In this document: positions 32,355-43,600 of the stretch, piece by piece
Layout of the letters: each line of letters starts with the position of its first letter
How positions within the stretch are numbered: the first letter of the stretch is position 1
Source: Spirometra erinaceieuropaei
Taxonomy: Eukaryota; Platyhelminthes; Cestoda; Diphyllobothriidea; Diphyllobothriidae
Assembly (NCBI GenBank): GCA_902702965.1
Contig: CACRXP010000411.1
Coordinates: forward strand, 249,333-313,332
Direction of reading: 5' to 3'
DNA length: 64,000 nt
Made by a program: the position numbers and the translations under genes
Notes under the pieces: model-generated
The model's database searches: none
The model's input: only the letters and a program-made list of their open reading frames with translations
Told to the model about the DNA's origin: nothing

Positions 32355-34456
32355 TCAATTTCGGCACTTACTTTTCTTATTCAAGGCGATACAGGCCAGT
32401 CCTGACCGACCCGCCTACGTACCATTTAATGAAATCCGTTACACAATGCCATATACAGCTGACATCTATTTCGGCCATGTTGATGTCGGGCTTTATTCCA
32501 TTTTGTACCGCCACATGCAGGCCAGTCCTCCCTGTTTTTTCTGATGCTATTTTTCTGAGGGGTTTTTTTTCTCCTGTTAAATTACTACAATCATTTTTAA
32601 ATTTTGCTTTGGAGTTTTTTTTTCACCCCTCGTTTTTTTTCATTTTCATTTTGCTTACGGACTTCTAATCTCAAAAACTATGCATTGCACTTTGTGCAGA
32701 TTTTGCCTACATCGTCTAAAATTCGCATGTAAATTTATTTTTTCTTGCTTTGATGGGACCCCGACGGGTCTTTAATAAAAATAATTGAATTGAATTGAAT
32801 TGAATTGAAGTGATTAGATTAAGAAAAGCCAAGTGGCATGTTTCGCAGGATCGTTCAGGTAAAAATCCATGCTGACTAGAGCTCAGAAGCCGAGTAGCTA
32901 GACAGAAGTCAAGAATTTCATTGAACATAATCTTTTCAAGAAGTTTTGCTAGAGACGGCGTTTCGTGCACGCCCCGATAGTTATTAACATCGGACCGAGA
33001 TCCTGACTTGAAAACGGGAATGATAATTGGCGTTTTCCATGTTTTAGGAAAGAATCCTTTTGAAATATTAACCGAGAATAAATGACTGAGCAATATGGGA
33101 AGGTCGGACGTTTGTTTAATAATCGAATTCGGAATCTCGTCCGTTCCTGAGCAGTGTGAGTATTTCAAACGGCTTATGTGTTTCTTAATGAGATCTGAGG
33201 AGACATCAATTGTACTCAGTGTCCTATCTGAAAGTGATCAAAAGAAAGGGACCGGATCGGACTCGGTAGCAAGGTGTTTTGCAAAGAAAGCACTAAACAA
33301 CTCCGCCTTGTCAGTGTCATCGTTGAGGAATACTTTGTTATCATTTAGCATGGGTGGAAGTTCATGACCACGCTTAGAGGAGGACCGATGACGGAAGATG
33401 TTAGCGACGGATTTGCCAGGGTTCGAACCACTGAGAGCAATTGATTCTCTTTGCCTGTCGCGCGCTTGGCGCATCCTTGAGACCATCTCAAATATCTCTG
33501 TGATTCTAAGATGAACAGATAAGGAACTAGTGGATGGGTCACGCAGTTGTCGCCTCAACTTTTTTAGTCTGTTCTGAAGAAAATGAAGAACAAGGGAATC
33601 TGAAGAATTAGGCTTGAGATATCTACGCGGCACAAACTCTAGAATGTCCTTGGAAACATTGGACATGACATCACGAAGAATGGTTACATAGCTACAAGTG
33701 AGGAAGCCACACCAATCCAAGGATCTCATATAGTTATTTATTAAGTCGCTATCTACGCAGTCGTAGTTCATGAAAGTCTGAACGGCGCTTGTCTTTTTTG
33801 AAAAGGCAAGCGGTAGGCAACAATGAATTAATACGTGGTCACTGTCAAAGAGGTCCTTTTTTAAAGCAACAGAAAGAGGAGCAATGTCATTGGTAAAGAT
33901 TAGATCTAAAATGTGATTATCTCTTGTTGGAGAGCGCACCAGTTGGGACCAATTAGAAAAATTGACAATATCTTGAAAGGGCTGGAATCTGGGTGGGCAG
34001 CTATTGGAAACCCAGTCAATTTCAGGAAGGTTTAAATCTCCAGTGATTATTTTAACATCGAAAGCAGCTTCCGAAATTAATTTAAAGATTTCACAGAGTT
34101 GAGAATCATCACTGGCTAAAGAATTTGGGGGATTGTAGATACAGCCAATAATTGCCTTTTTTGTGGCGAGAGAATAACAGATGCAAAGCAGAAGTTTCCC
34201 GTGAATGAGGAAACATCCAAGTAATAGGGAGAGTGCTTTAGGTAGGATTTAAGATAAAGAAGACAACCACCCCCACGCCTAGTCGTGCGGTCTTGGCGGT
34301 AAAAATCGAAGTCATCTATGAGAAGGGCAGAGTCAAGAATTAGAGAATGGGTCCAAGATTCTGTTAAACATATAATATCAGGCGTCATTTCCAGAGCAAT
34401 GGCTCTGATTTGGGCCATCTTGTTTATAACAGACCTGTCATTCAATAATATAATAT

Positions 34457-35254
34457 CTAATGTGTTTCGAACGGCAATGCTATTGTCGACGGTATTTTAA
34501 AAAAATTTGGAGGCGGATATGTAAGCTGTGAATTAATGACACTTGGAGAATAAGTACCAGTTAATTTAGAGTTATTGACGTACGGGGAGTCAGCAAGAGA
34601 AGGCTGAGTATGAGACCTAAAGGAGGTGCGGACATAGTTTTCAAACATTGGAATGCTAGGGGAGTCAGAACATGGATAGACTTGTTGGTAGTTAAATAAT
34701 GGACGAAGGGGAGGAGGAGGGAGGCTAGAAGGAAAGTAGGGGCTAATGGGTGAGGGTAGGCCACTAAAAGAATGAAATGGTGGGAAACCAGGTCTAGATT
34801 GGAAGTCAAAGGAGATAGGTTGACGTACCTGAGAGCAATTGGCCTTAAGTTTTGGGAAGCCTGAACTAGGTTGGGGCATGAATGATTTAGGGCAATTCAT
34901 GTATGAATTATTTGCTGGATATATAGTAGGGCTTTGATAAGTAACCGGTACGCAGGACAGAGAGTTATTCGAGGATATAATTGGAGCTGCGGGGTTTGTA
35001 GACGTGCTGGGCTGAACAGACTTGCTAGATCTAAGAGAAGGCGTCGTACCCCTAAATGGAACTGTACTACCTATTTTTGGGGTCGGAGTCTGATTCAATT
35101 TTCGAGTCTCACCGTTCTGACGCCAAGCCAGAGTTGACTTAGCTGTAGACCTTACAGCACCCAGTTGGACAATAGAAGTTATCGGTCTAGCTGATGTAGA
35201 CGGATTTTCATGTGTCTCAGCGGGACTATCCGGAGGATACGAAACGACAAATGG

Positions 35255-35287
<33 letters not shown>

Positions 35288-36058
35288 AAGTTTAGGGGCA
35301 GGCAAATGCGTCAAGTGGCTTGAGTGAGATGGAGGTGTAGGAGAATGAGGAAGGAGGGAGTCAGATGTCGCAGGAGTAGGAGAAGCTGAATCCTTACGGC
35401 CACTTGTATTATGACCGAGTTGGGGAGCATTAGACTGAGAAGCAGTGGGTTTACGTGAGTATAGAGACCCGATTCTACGCTCCATAGGAGTAAGATCATG
35501 ACAAAGGAAAAATTTTGCCTTCTCTGGGTACGCAGGGACACGCTCTCGATGAGTAAAGATTGTGTCAACCTCGATTGATGAAAACAATTTGACTAAGATG
35601 GGTGGATTTGTACTACGGGAGGACAAGCGTTTGGCGTCAGCTACTTTATAGTTGAAACCACATGAATACAGGAAATTGGTCGCAACATCCATTGGCCGAG
35701 CAGATCGAGGAACATTTTTCAGCAGGAAGTTGTAAGAACGCTTCTGTCTATCACTAGATTCATTGGCGATCAGGTGAACAAGTGAGTCGAGACGCCTACA
35801 TTCTTCAGAGGGAATATCGGAGATGTTCCCGTCGAATAAATGTCCAAGAATTGTCAGCAAAGAGTCAAACTTTAGCATAAAGTCATTGCAGTGGTCAAGT
35901 GCAGACAGATTAAGCTGCCGATCAATTACAACGGGTGACGACTGACTAGTAATGTCATCTGACTTAGATTTAGGTAAAGCTTCTGACTTACGTTTAGTTA
36001 GGCCATGTTTACTTACAAGAGCCGAGAGCTTGCGTCGACCAGTGACTTTTGGTCTCAT
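34457..36058 (-). CDS. LINE A1 ORF1 protein
   Basis: About 533 codons from ATG 36058 (MRPKVTGRRKLSALVSKHGL) to the stop at 34457. The open frame continues upstream to 36103 only without ATG. The N-terminal third is basic. The middle (about residues 110-200: RSYNFLLKNVPRSARPMDV, GFNYKVADAKRL, PPILVKLFSS, AKFFLCHDLTPMERR) resembles the RRM-like RNA-binding core of CR1-type ORF1 proteins. The C-terminal half is Pro/Ser-rich with a polyalanine run encoded by a GCT/GCA repeat (plus-strand 35255-35287). No zinc knuckle was seen. It would bind element RNA as the structural RNP component. The frame is intact, unlike the ORF2 of the same element. Confidence 0.85.
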
Positions 36059-36110
36059 CTTGTCTCGAGGCAATTTGTGATTAAGAAAACTTCTGGCAGA
36101 CAAGTTGACT

Positions 36111-37618
36111 GAATTTCAGCTAGGGGCTAACGATTTAAAAATAAATTACAACAGTTAGAGAGAAATCGGATGCACAAAATGAGAATTGCAGAGTGCGATT
36201 AGTGAACAACGGGCATAGACTAGCAGAACTCGAAAGGAGATGGCAGCAGGCAGTTATGAGAGAAGAGGCCTGTATTTAAGGAAATTCAACCAAAAAACAG
36301 GTACTAAAATCGTTGGGTCTCACAGAAAAACCACTTAAAATAATATCCTCCACTTCAAATTTAAAACCAGCGGCTTGACCTTGATACATTTGCGGATGGC
36401 CGTTCTTTCCTTTAGCCAAATGTGTCATATATAGCTGAGTGTGCCCTGGTTTCAGACACACAAGTTTAAGGGCAATATTTGGCCACATGTGCACGTTACA
36501 GAAAAAATTTTAGCAACATGTTTATTTGACGCCAAGGTAATCGCCCACTCCAAAAGCAAAACAGGCCGAGAATCGGCTGAGGCCCGGGCCCCAAATGATT
36601 GCTCAGCCACCTAATTTAGCAATCTACAGCCGGCGCCCAGAGCCCTGCGCAGTCTTAATGGCCCGCGACATAAGCAGTGCTGTTTGAATTTAGAAACACT
36701 TTTGGAGCGTTTACCTGTGTTGGTGGTGGCGTAAATATGCTTCAGTGAAGATCGCCGGTGTCTCTTCCCCCTCCTGCCGCTGACCCTATTCCCGAAACTT
36801 ATCGTAAGACTCGCATCGCTCTCCCCTTCTACGTCGGCATTTATCTCGTCTCCCGCCTGCAGTTGCCCACAGCTCTGCGTTCCCACCGATTGCTTGGATA
36901 ACCTGTCAATCTGACCTCTCCGTCCAGACAGGTTGCTCCCTTGTTTGTTTCCCATCCCATTTGTACGATCAACTAATATTAAACGTATTCTCAGTTTCCA
37001 TCTTCTCCCTTTGCACCTTATTGCCTAACTAACGTTCCTTCTTCGTTTGCGTACGGATGAGTATTGCGGAATTTTAATGGACCTATTGGGGTCAGTCTTA
37101 GTCAGAATGCCTTCCTTGTACTTCGCCACCTCGGTATGTGCTACTATCGACGTCCTCGGCCGTTACACAATCACCCCCAGTCACGTGCGATTGCTCAGTG
37201 ATTGCCCCACACTTGTCGCCCGTTCTCTTGTTGTTACTATCTCTGAAGATGGACACATTTAAGAGTAAAAAAGCTCAGAGCAGTAAGTATAATGCTCCGA
37301 CGCCCAATAAATCGTCTTCTCTACTTATACATTATGGACTTGGGCTTCGCACATTTCTCTGTCCACCTCTGCGTGCACTTCAACCCTCGATCCAATGAAA
37401 ATACATAAAATCCTACTATGCAGGGAAAAAACTTGTTTCAGGAATCCTTATAAAAAGTTCATTGTCCTCACAATCACTGTTAAAAAAATTTAAATCGTTA
37501 TCTGTGCGTTTTAGTGCATCTAATCCCTTGGCGCTCCTTTGCTTTTCGGCTTCCGCTACCTGGGTTGGTCGGTTGGTAGTGCATCGTTTCCTTTTCCCGT
37601 GTCTTGCTGTGCTTGATA
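36111..37618. other. LINE A1 5' flank and upstream region of NUDCD3; possible divergent exon
   Basis: On the minus strand 36955-36720 a frame starts MGNKQGSNLSGRRGQIDRLS and runs to YATTNT, followed by a good donor (CACAG|GTAAAC). A second minus frame (36276-36494) contains WPNIALKLVCLKPGHTQLY and FKFEVEDIILSGFSVRPNDF, which looks protein-like but is unassigned. They could be two exons of a divergent gene or remnants in the LINE 5' region. No acceptor linking them was found. Confidence 0.35.
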
Positions 37619-40600
37619 ATGTCTCTCAACACTATGTATGATAACGCCCTTCTGGGTATCTTACAAAACGAGGGAAACTTGCCAAAGTTTATGGATGCCA
37701 TATTTGGATTTTTGATGAGAAGGTTTGTTGCGCAACCTTTATAAAGATGCTCTACAAAGGACCGACTTATTCTACATCCGGACACCGGACTCAAAATCAA
37801 CTTTAGGCTTCCCTCCGAACGTAGCCCGCAGGATTGTTGCGAGCGTATGTTCTGAATCTGTTTTTAATTTTGGCCAGTCTTTTGAAAAGTACAATACTAT
37901 GTTCCAGACTTACGAGCAGCAGCATCAGAACGCGGTCGGTGCCAATGCAGAATGCAGTTCAGGTAACGCGTTTTTCACCTTAGAACGTGTTCAAAAGCAG
38001 GGAGTACACCTCGGGATCCAGAGTCCAAAGATGCTATACCGAAGTCAGCCAACAAACGTCAAACCAAGCCAAATAAAGATGACGCGAACGACCCGGGAAC
38101 TTACTCTAGGTAATTATTTTGACACCTTATCTTTTTAGTGTGTCGAAAGATGGTGAACGCTTTTACACTGCCGAACCCGACTGCTATAACGGTGCCAGGA
38201 GAGATCTTTATTCCTGGAGCCAATCTATTAAGGACCTCGATATCCGTGTGAAGGTAGTGTCGATCCATCATGCCTTGATGTATCAACTCAGATACCTGAC
38301 TCCGTTACTTCTAGCAGAGACATAACTGTCAAGATTGATCAGAAACATCTTCGGATTGATGTAAAAGGAAGCTCGGAACCTCTAATTGACAAGGACTTTT
38401 TGTTTGACATCAAAAAACAGGAGGCCCTGTGGTCTCTTGATTTGGACGAACGCCACGTAAGGCTCTAATCAAACTTCTGCTATTCATAATAACATTGCTT
38501 CATACCACCAGCTATTATTGTCTCAGGGCCGAACCTGCACATAATGTATTTCCTTCGAAGTGATTTCATGTACCCCTGTCACTGTAAATGCCTTGCAGAT
38601 TTTCGTAGGATATTACGTATATGGTTCGCATTGTGGACTTTGGCATCAGCGTTGATGAACCATCCGAACGCTCTCTCAAATAAGTTCCTAGAACTCTGCA
38701 TGTCTCCATCAAAACTTGACCCTCATAAAACAGTGTAGCACCTTTGAAATGCCTGCATACTTCGCGAACAATATCTAACATCTGAATATTGACAGTTCGA
38801 CTGTCGCTCTCGACAGTGTACACCGTGTGTCCCACAGTGATGAGCGCAGGACGGTGACTTGCGCGTGGATTAGTTTATGATGATTGCCAACTTGCGCAGC
38901 ATCTGCAGCCATCACTCCTTCCCCATCTAACTGGATCCATTGACAAAGCAGTTACGACGACCGGAGGCGGGCTCAGACGCTGTGAAGGGCAAATATGATC
39001 GACCGGTATAGGCGTGCCACGCACAACCTGATCTCCGTACAATGTATCTGGTTTTTCAGTCGGTATTTGAGCCGGTTACACCACGTGCACATACAGCACT
39101 GACCGCAGGGGTCGAGTTGCTCAAGCAGTTAGAAAACCCCCTAGAAACAACTTTTAACTCTTTGTGATAAATTCAAGCGCGTCAGCTCTATAATATTGAA
39201 GAATGCGCTGAGGTGCCGCGAGGACGGAGTCTCTAAAATACCAAATTTAAATAGGGCATCCATCTCCACAAAACGATATGACTATCTTTGCACGATAACA
39301 AAAATAAACTAGAATAACATTTCCTTCTGCGTGTAATTTATGAATACGCCTGCATAGGTGCGGTTGAAAGCCTCTAATCTACTAGGAGCAAATTTTTCTG
39401 ATTACGCCCATCGTTACCCACCTTCGCAGCGTCACTTAAGCATTTTTTTCCATTTGAAAGTATATCAGAAAATTGTTGTTGGTACCTCAAGAATTCCTCT
39501 ATAGGCTTCATGCTTCAACACGCGTCACTATGCCATCGCGGTGCCGCAACTGATCGTAGTCGTTTTAATTGTCCGAAGTACGCTGGTGGTTTGCCACCAT
39601 GGCGAGTTCCTTTGCGAAATGCTGTATGTCTTGTCTACAATGGGCAGAATGGCAGCTGAAGTGACCCTTAAAACCAACCCCAAGATGAAGTTTATGATTT
39701 CAGATTTGTCTCACCAGGATATCTATCTTGCCACAACAGCTAGAAAAACACATAGACTAAAGGGGTTTCCGCCACCTTGGGTCGAACTTTCTGCCAAACG
39801 GGTGATATAATAGCCAAGCGGGCTGTCGGATCAACTATGCCCACTTAGCCTTTGCCTAGCTTGCCGGCTAGCCTTTTACTTAACAGCTTTCGCACCTTGT
39901 GGATGCATGTATTGGGAAATTCAGGATGGCCTTTGTATTGGCAATGGTTATGCTGGCCAGATATTTACCCTGCGGTGGATACGAAGACGTAATTGTTCTT
40001 AATAAACAATTATTGTCTGAGTTCGTAGTTTCGTTGCAATGTCGTACTCAGCCTACAGAAATGCCATCTAAGGGGACTTTTACTTTCACGCCATAAAAAC
40101 TCCCTCACTTGGTTAGACTACTACCAACTCGAGCAAACCAAGGTCCGGTCATCCGATGAAGAAGTCGAATAGTTCACAGTTCACACAGACGTTCCTTAAA
40201 GCTGCGAAAATCCACCGGTCCTCTCTCACTATGCGATGCATTCGGTTTTGGTCATTGCATCTCATGCTTACACAGCCGTCTCAGTTGAACCGAGCGTCAT
40301 TGTCACAGACACTATGTTGACGATCGCCCCTTCGCTCACTCCCAAGACACGCAATCCCCCTTGACCACAAAGTGATACATATTCGCTCTGGCTTAGACTG
40401 AAATCAGATGCAACTGTAACCTAGGGGTTGCTCAGCAGCTTCATGCTATAAAATATTTCTCTTGCCAACGCGATACTCGAATCGGTCGACTCTTTGTCTG
40501 CCTCTGTCCTCCGTTGTTAACGACTTGTAAATATCAGAGCTTCAACTGTCACCACTTACACCTAACACGTAGTTCGTCTCCGGGAACATCTCTGGCCTTG

Positions 40601-43600
40601 CCATAACGTTCGGCAAATGACAGAGGGTCGAGTCTGTGAGGCCGCGTTCGAAGCTGCGTTTAACTACGATTGGCTTACTAAACTTAAGAGTGCATAGTGT
40701 TTCCAGAAGCTATAACACCCTCGGCCGAAGAACCATGCCTAAGACGCGGGATTCTACAAATGATCGTGGGCATCGTGCCAGTCATGTTTTGGAGGATTGC
40801 TCTATCACATGTTCTGTCAATCAAAGGGCCTCGTTTCTGGTCCGGACTTGCGCCGCCGACGTTCCGAATAGCTGAGAAAGCGGACAAGTATTATTGAGTC
40901 CACAGACGCTAGAGTTGGTGCGCTCAAGGGTTTTCGGCGTTCGAAGGTGGAACGCAAACTTCGCAGCAACTGTTTTAGGGGTGTCCGCTGATTTTAGTGA
41001 ACGACAACACGATTCCCGGGGCATGAACGCTGGAACTGATCAAGTCAGTAGTGGTGCTATCCACTACAGTTGTGTATGAAACAACCGGCCAGTGCAGTTT
41101 TCTTTGTTTTTCGTCTCCGTATTTCTCTTCGCTTTATTTAGCCTTACCGTCTTTGTCGCTGTGAGTAAATAAAAGTATGCCATAGCCTTAAGCAGTCTGC
41201 ACCAGTAGCAATCCACTTACGATTGCTAGTTATTTGCCCCATATATTATCACCTGATTTTAGTTTTGCTGTTTTCCTTCCACCTGATAGATCCTCATCAA
41301 CCTAGACAAGGTGAGCGAGTTATGGTGGGAGGCGGCTTTTGTTGACGAGGAAAAAATCGATGTACAGAAGATTGACTGCTCCCGACCAATGCACGAACTG
41401 GACGAAGAGTCACAGGCCAAGATTGCTCAAATGCTCTTCGACCAGGAACAGAAACGGTTGGGCCTACCAACATCGGAAGAAAAGGTCAGTTGGCGAGTCA
41501 CACATTTATTTTCCGATGGTCGAGATGTATGTGGTGTGAACGGGGGGTTGTCATTTAATGCATAGACAGTCACTAAGTGCCGAGCTGAACGAGTGGTCAT
41601 CTGCCTCTGACCCCACCTTACACCTGGTTGCCTCTTGTTGCTCCATAAAGGTGCGTTAGGTCCAGCAACTATCCCCAATAGCTGGGACTTTTGTAGCAGT
41701 ACCAGCGGCGCTCTTTGTACAGCCTTCCTTCTAACGCTTCATTTTATCCTCTTCATCAAATTAGACGATGGGCGGAAGAAGTCGGGTCAGTCGACCCCAG
41801 TCGATTCTCATGCTTGCCAGAGTATCGTCAAAGTAACTATACAATGGATGCGCTGTCTCGTGAAGTGTTGACCGAAATTCTCGAATATGTTTTCGACTCG
41901 CAAAGACTACTTAACTAGGGTTTTAATATTAAATATCGTGTAACATACTCCCGAGATCTTTCAGTCGCACCAGTATGCCGGTTCTTGAATGAACTTCTTT
42001 TTGGCCGTCTGCAAAAACAACACCCTGCAAAAAATGACTACTCAAGTAATACAAATTTGTCCCCTGACTATCGATTTCCTGGTAAATTCAATTATATTTT
42101 ATAGAAAACCCGCACAAAAATATTTTGTGTGTACTCAGTTGGTAGCGAATCGCGTCATCTGCAGTTTTTTTTTCACTTGAAGAGAGAGTGTCTTTTGGTT
42201 TTAAAAATTTTCTAATTATAAGATTTTTAAGACGTGAAGTGTCCATTCATGCATCATCGCACCCAGTACAAAGTGTTCTTTGCCGATTGCGTTTCTTTCA
42301 CTGGCCCACCGAGCTGGGTTGCAGCAGAGCACCTCGGTCACCTCAGAAGTTTTTATGGGAATCACGGTACTGTGTTCGGACATTTTTTCATGATCCTGAA
42401 AGTTTTCTGTGCGAGTCAACCCCAAAACCTATGTGGCTTGCTGTCTGTTTCACTATTTTTCGCCAACAGCCTGGTTTATTTGGGTCTAAACATAGGACAC
42501 CAACAGCAAGAAAACCTACATCAGGCCGATTCACGGTTGCCATGTCACAGCTATGATCAGGCAAAACGACATTTTTGGGCATTCGGTCTGGTGACCCTCG
42601 ACGCTTTTCGCTTTGATCGAGTCCAGCCTGTTAGTCCGCGGGCGCCTATTCGCCAAGCGTCAAATTCGGCGTAGCTCACAGTTAGACTAAGCTGAAAGCC
42701 GTCCCCATATTCACCACTAGTGGTCTTTCCGAATGGCAAGCAGATAGGCTAATATACGGATTTCGGCTATCGATTAGGCCGGAAAGAATTTCCTGCATTG
42801 CTTTAAGACAAGCTGATCGAGGTGGAAATATAAAATTCTTCGCTACCAGTGGTGAAATGCATTCCTGAGGGTGTTATGGTTAAACAAAAGCACATTTAGG
42901 TGGGGCAACAGAAAAGGAATCTATCGTATCTGGCCTGCCTCATGAAGTGCCAACCTAGATTCTAAAATGTATTCCTGACTAGAAATCCTTACATGGATGG
43001 TGTTGATTATAGCGCAACAGTCACGCTGGAATGCCGGCCTTTGAACGAGTTCTTCCTGGCCGCCAGTAAAAACCGCGCCCGGTACAAAATGGCCACTTAA
43101 GTAATATGGATGTTCTTTATGGATTTTCGATGCTTTTATGAAGCAGAATGGTCTTTGAAGCAAATACGCACAAAGTGCTCTTGAACCTTTTCGGTAGCAA
43201 ATAATATCTTTAAATGTGTATTTGAGGGGACGGTATCTTCTGTCACAATAAAGTTTGTAATTACAAGATTTTTAAGACCGTCAAATGTCTATTCATACAA
43301 CCTCCTATCTGTGCGGTTATGAACGCTGGTTATAAAATGTACAAAATGGCTCATCTTCATTGAAGAGTTTCATGAACCCCGCCTGTTGTCTTTTTAATAG
43401 TGTAGACAAGTGTATGATCTTCCTTACATGGAAAGTATACAGCATGTAGTTGGAAAACCCTATACGCGAGTTCGGCTGCAAGTGGGACTCAAAATTACTC
43501 GGAAATTTGAAATGTTTTATGAAAACTAAATATACCCTTTCTTTAAGTATAAGATTTTAAAAAGACACACTTTGCCACTAAATGAGTACAAGAAAGAATA

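Larger units (their letters stand above)
30921..32810 (+). mobile_element. 5'-truncated LINE copy A2 nested in LINE A1, with GAAG target duplication
   Basis: The insert is 30925-32806, flanked by GAAG at 30921-30924 and 32807-32810. Removing the insert and one GAAG joins the host LINE's RT codons in frame. It carries only the last third of ORF2, a 1.2-kb 3' UTR with four 160-175-bp repeats, a CTTTAATAAAAA terminus and an (AATTG)n tail (32784-32806). Orientation is opposite to the host element. Confidence 0.9.
29735..34450 (-). pseudogene. LINE A1 ORF2: APE endonuclease and reverse transcriptase, interrupted
   Basis: Endonuclease: LNDRSVINKMAQIRAIALEM, CLTESW (catalytic Glu), RTTRRGGGCLLYL; after a 1-nt frameshift near 34170, GCIYNPP, ITGDLNLPEIDW and DSDHVLIHC. 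A linker follows, then a TGA nonsense codon at 33238-33240. RT N-terminus: SGTDEIPNSII, PVFKSGSRSDVNNYRG, QHGFLPERSCETCHLAFLNL, ending at 32811. After the inserted copy the frame resumes at 30920: VVVIYFDLIKAFDKVPHRRL, GVLQGTVLGPLLFLLYINDI, catalytic YADD (30608-30619), FLPEMKLRLYQMFVLPVLEY and the terminal KKGPPGI at 29735. Lesions are one frameshift, one stop and one nested insertion. Otherwise the protein is well preserved. Confidence 0.9.
29017..36110 (-). mobile_element. near full-length two-ORF LINE (GPPGI family, copy A1) with a nested insertion
   Basis: Minus-strand element: ORF1 34457-36058, ORF2 from about 34450 to 29735 split by the 30925-32806 insertion, a 3' UTR of about 0.7 kb, and a 3' end GGGTCTTTAATGAAAATTAT followed by a TATC/GATA repeat tail (29017-29033). 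Without the insert the visible element is about 5.2 kb. The exact 5' end is not identifiable. It may extend beyond 36110 as 5' UTR. APE-type endonuclease followed by YADD RT, no RNase H and a short tandem repeat tail fit a CR1/jockey-type LINE. Confidence 0.88.

Noticed and set aside
30921..32810. Reading the two minus RT blocks (29735-30898 and 32716-33168) as separate elements
   Set aside because: The frame is continuous once the target-duplicated insert is set aside, so they are one LINE.
37970..37990. A GT...AG segment of 21 nt inside NUDCD3 exon 2 that could be an intron
   Set aside because: Shorter than any other intron seen here (minimum 32 nt). Both readings stay in frame, and the exon is kept whole.
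38137..38138. First AG after the NUDCD3 intron-2 donor as acceptor
   Set aside because: Using it puts exon 3 out of frame. The AG at 38148-38149 restores the frame and gives a 40-bp intron.
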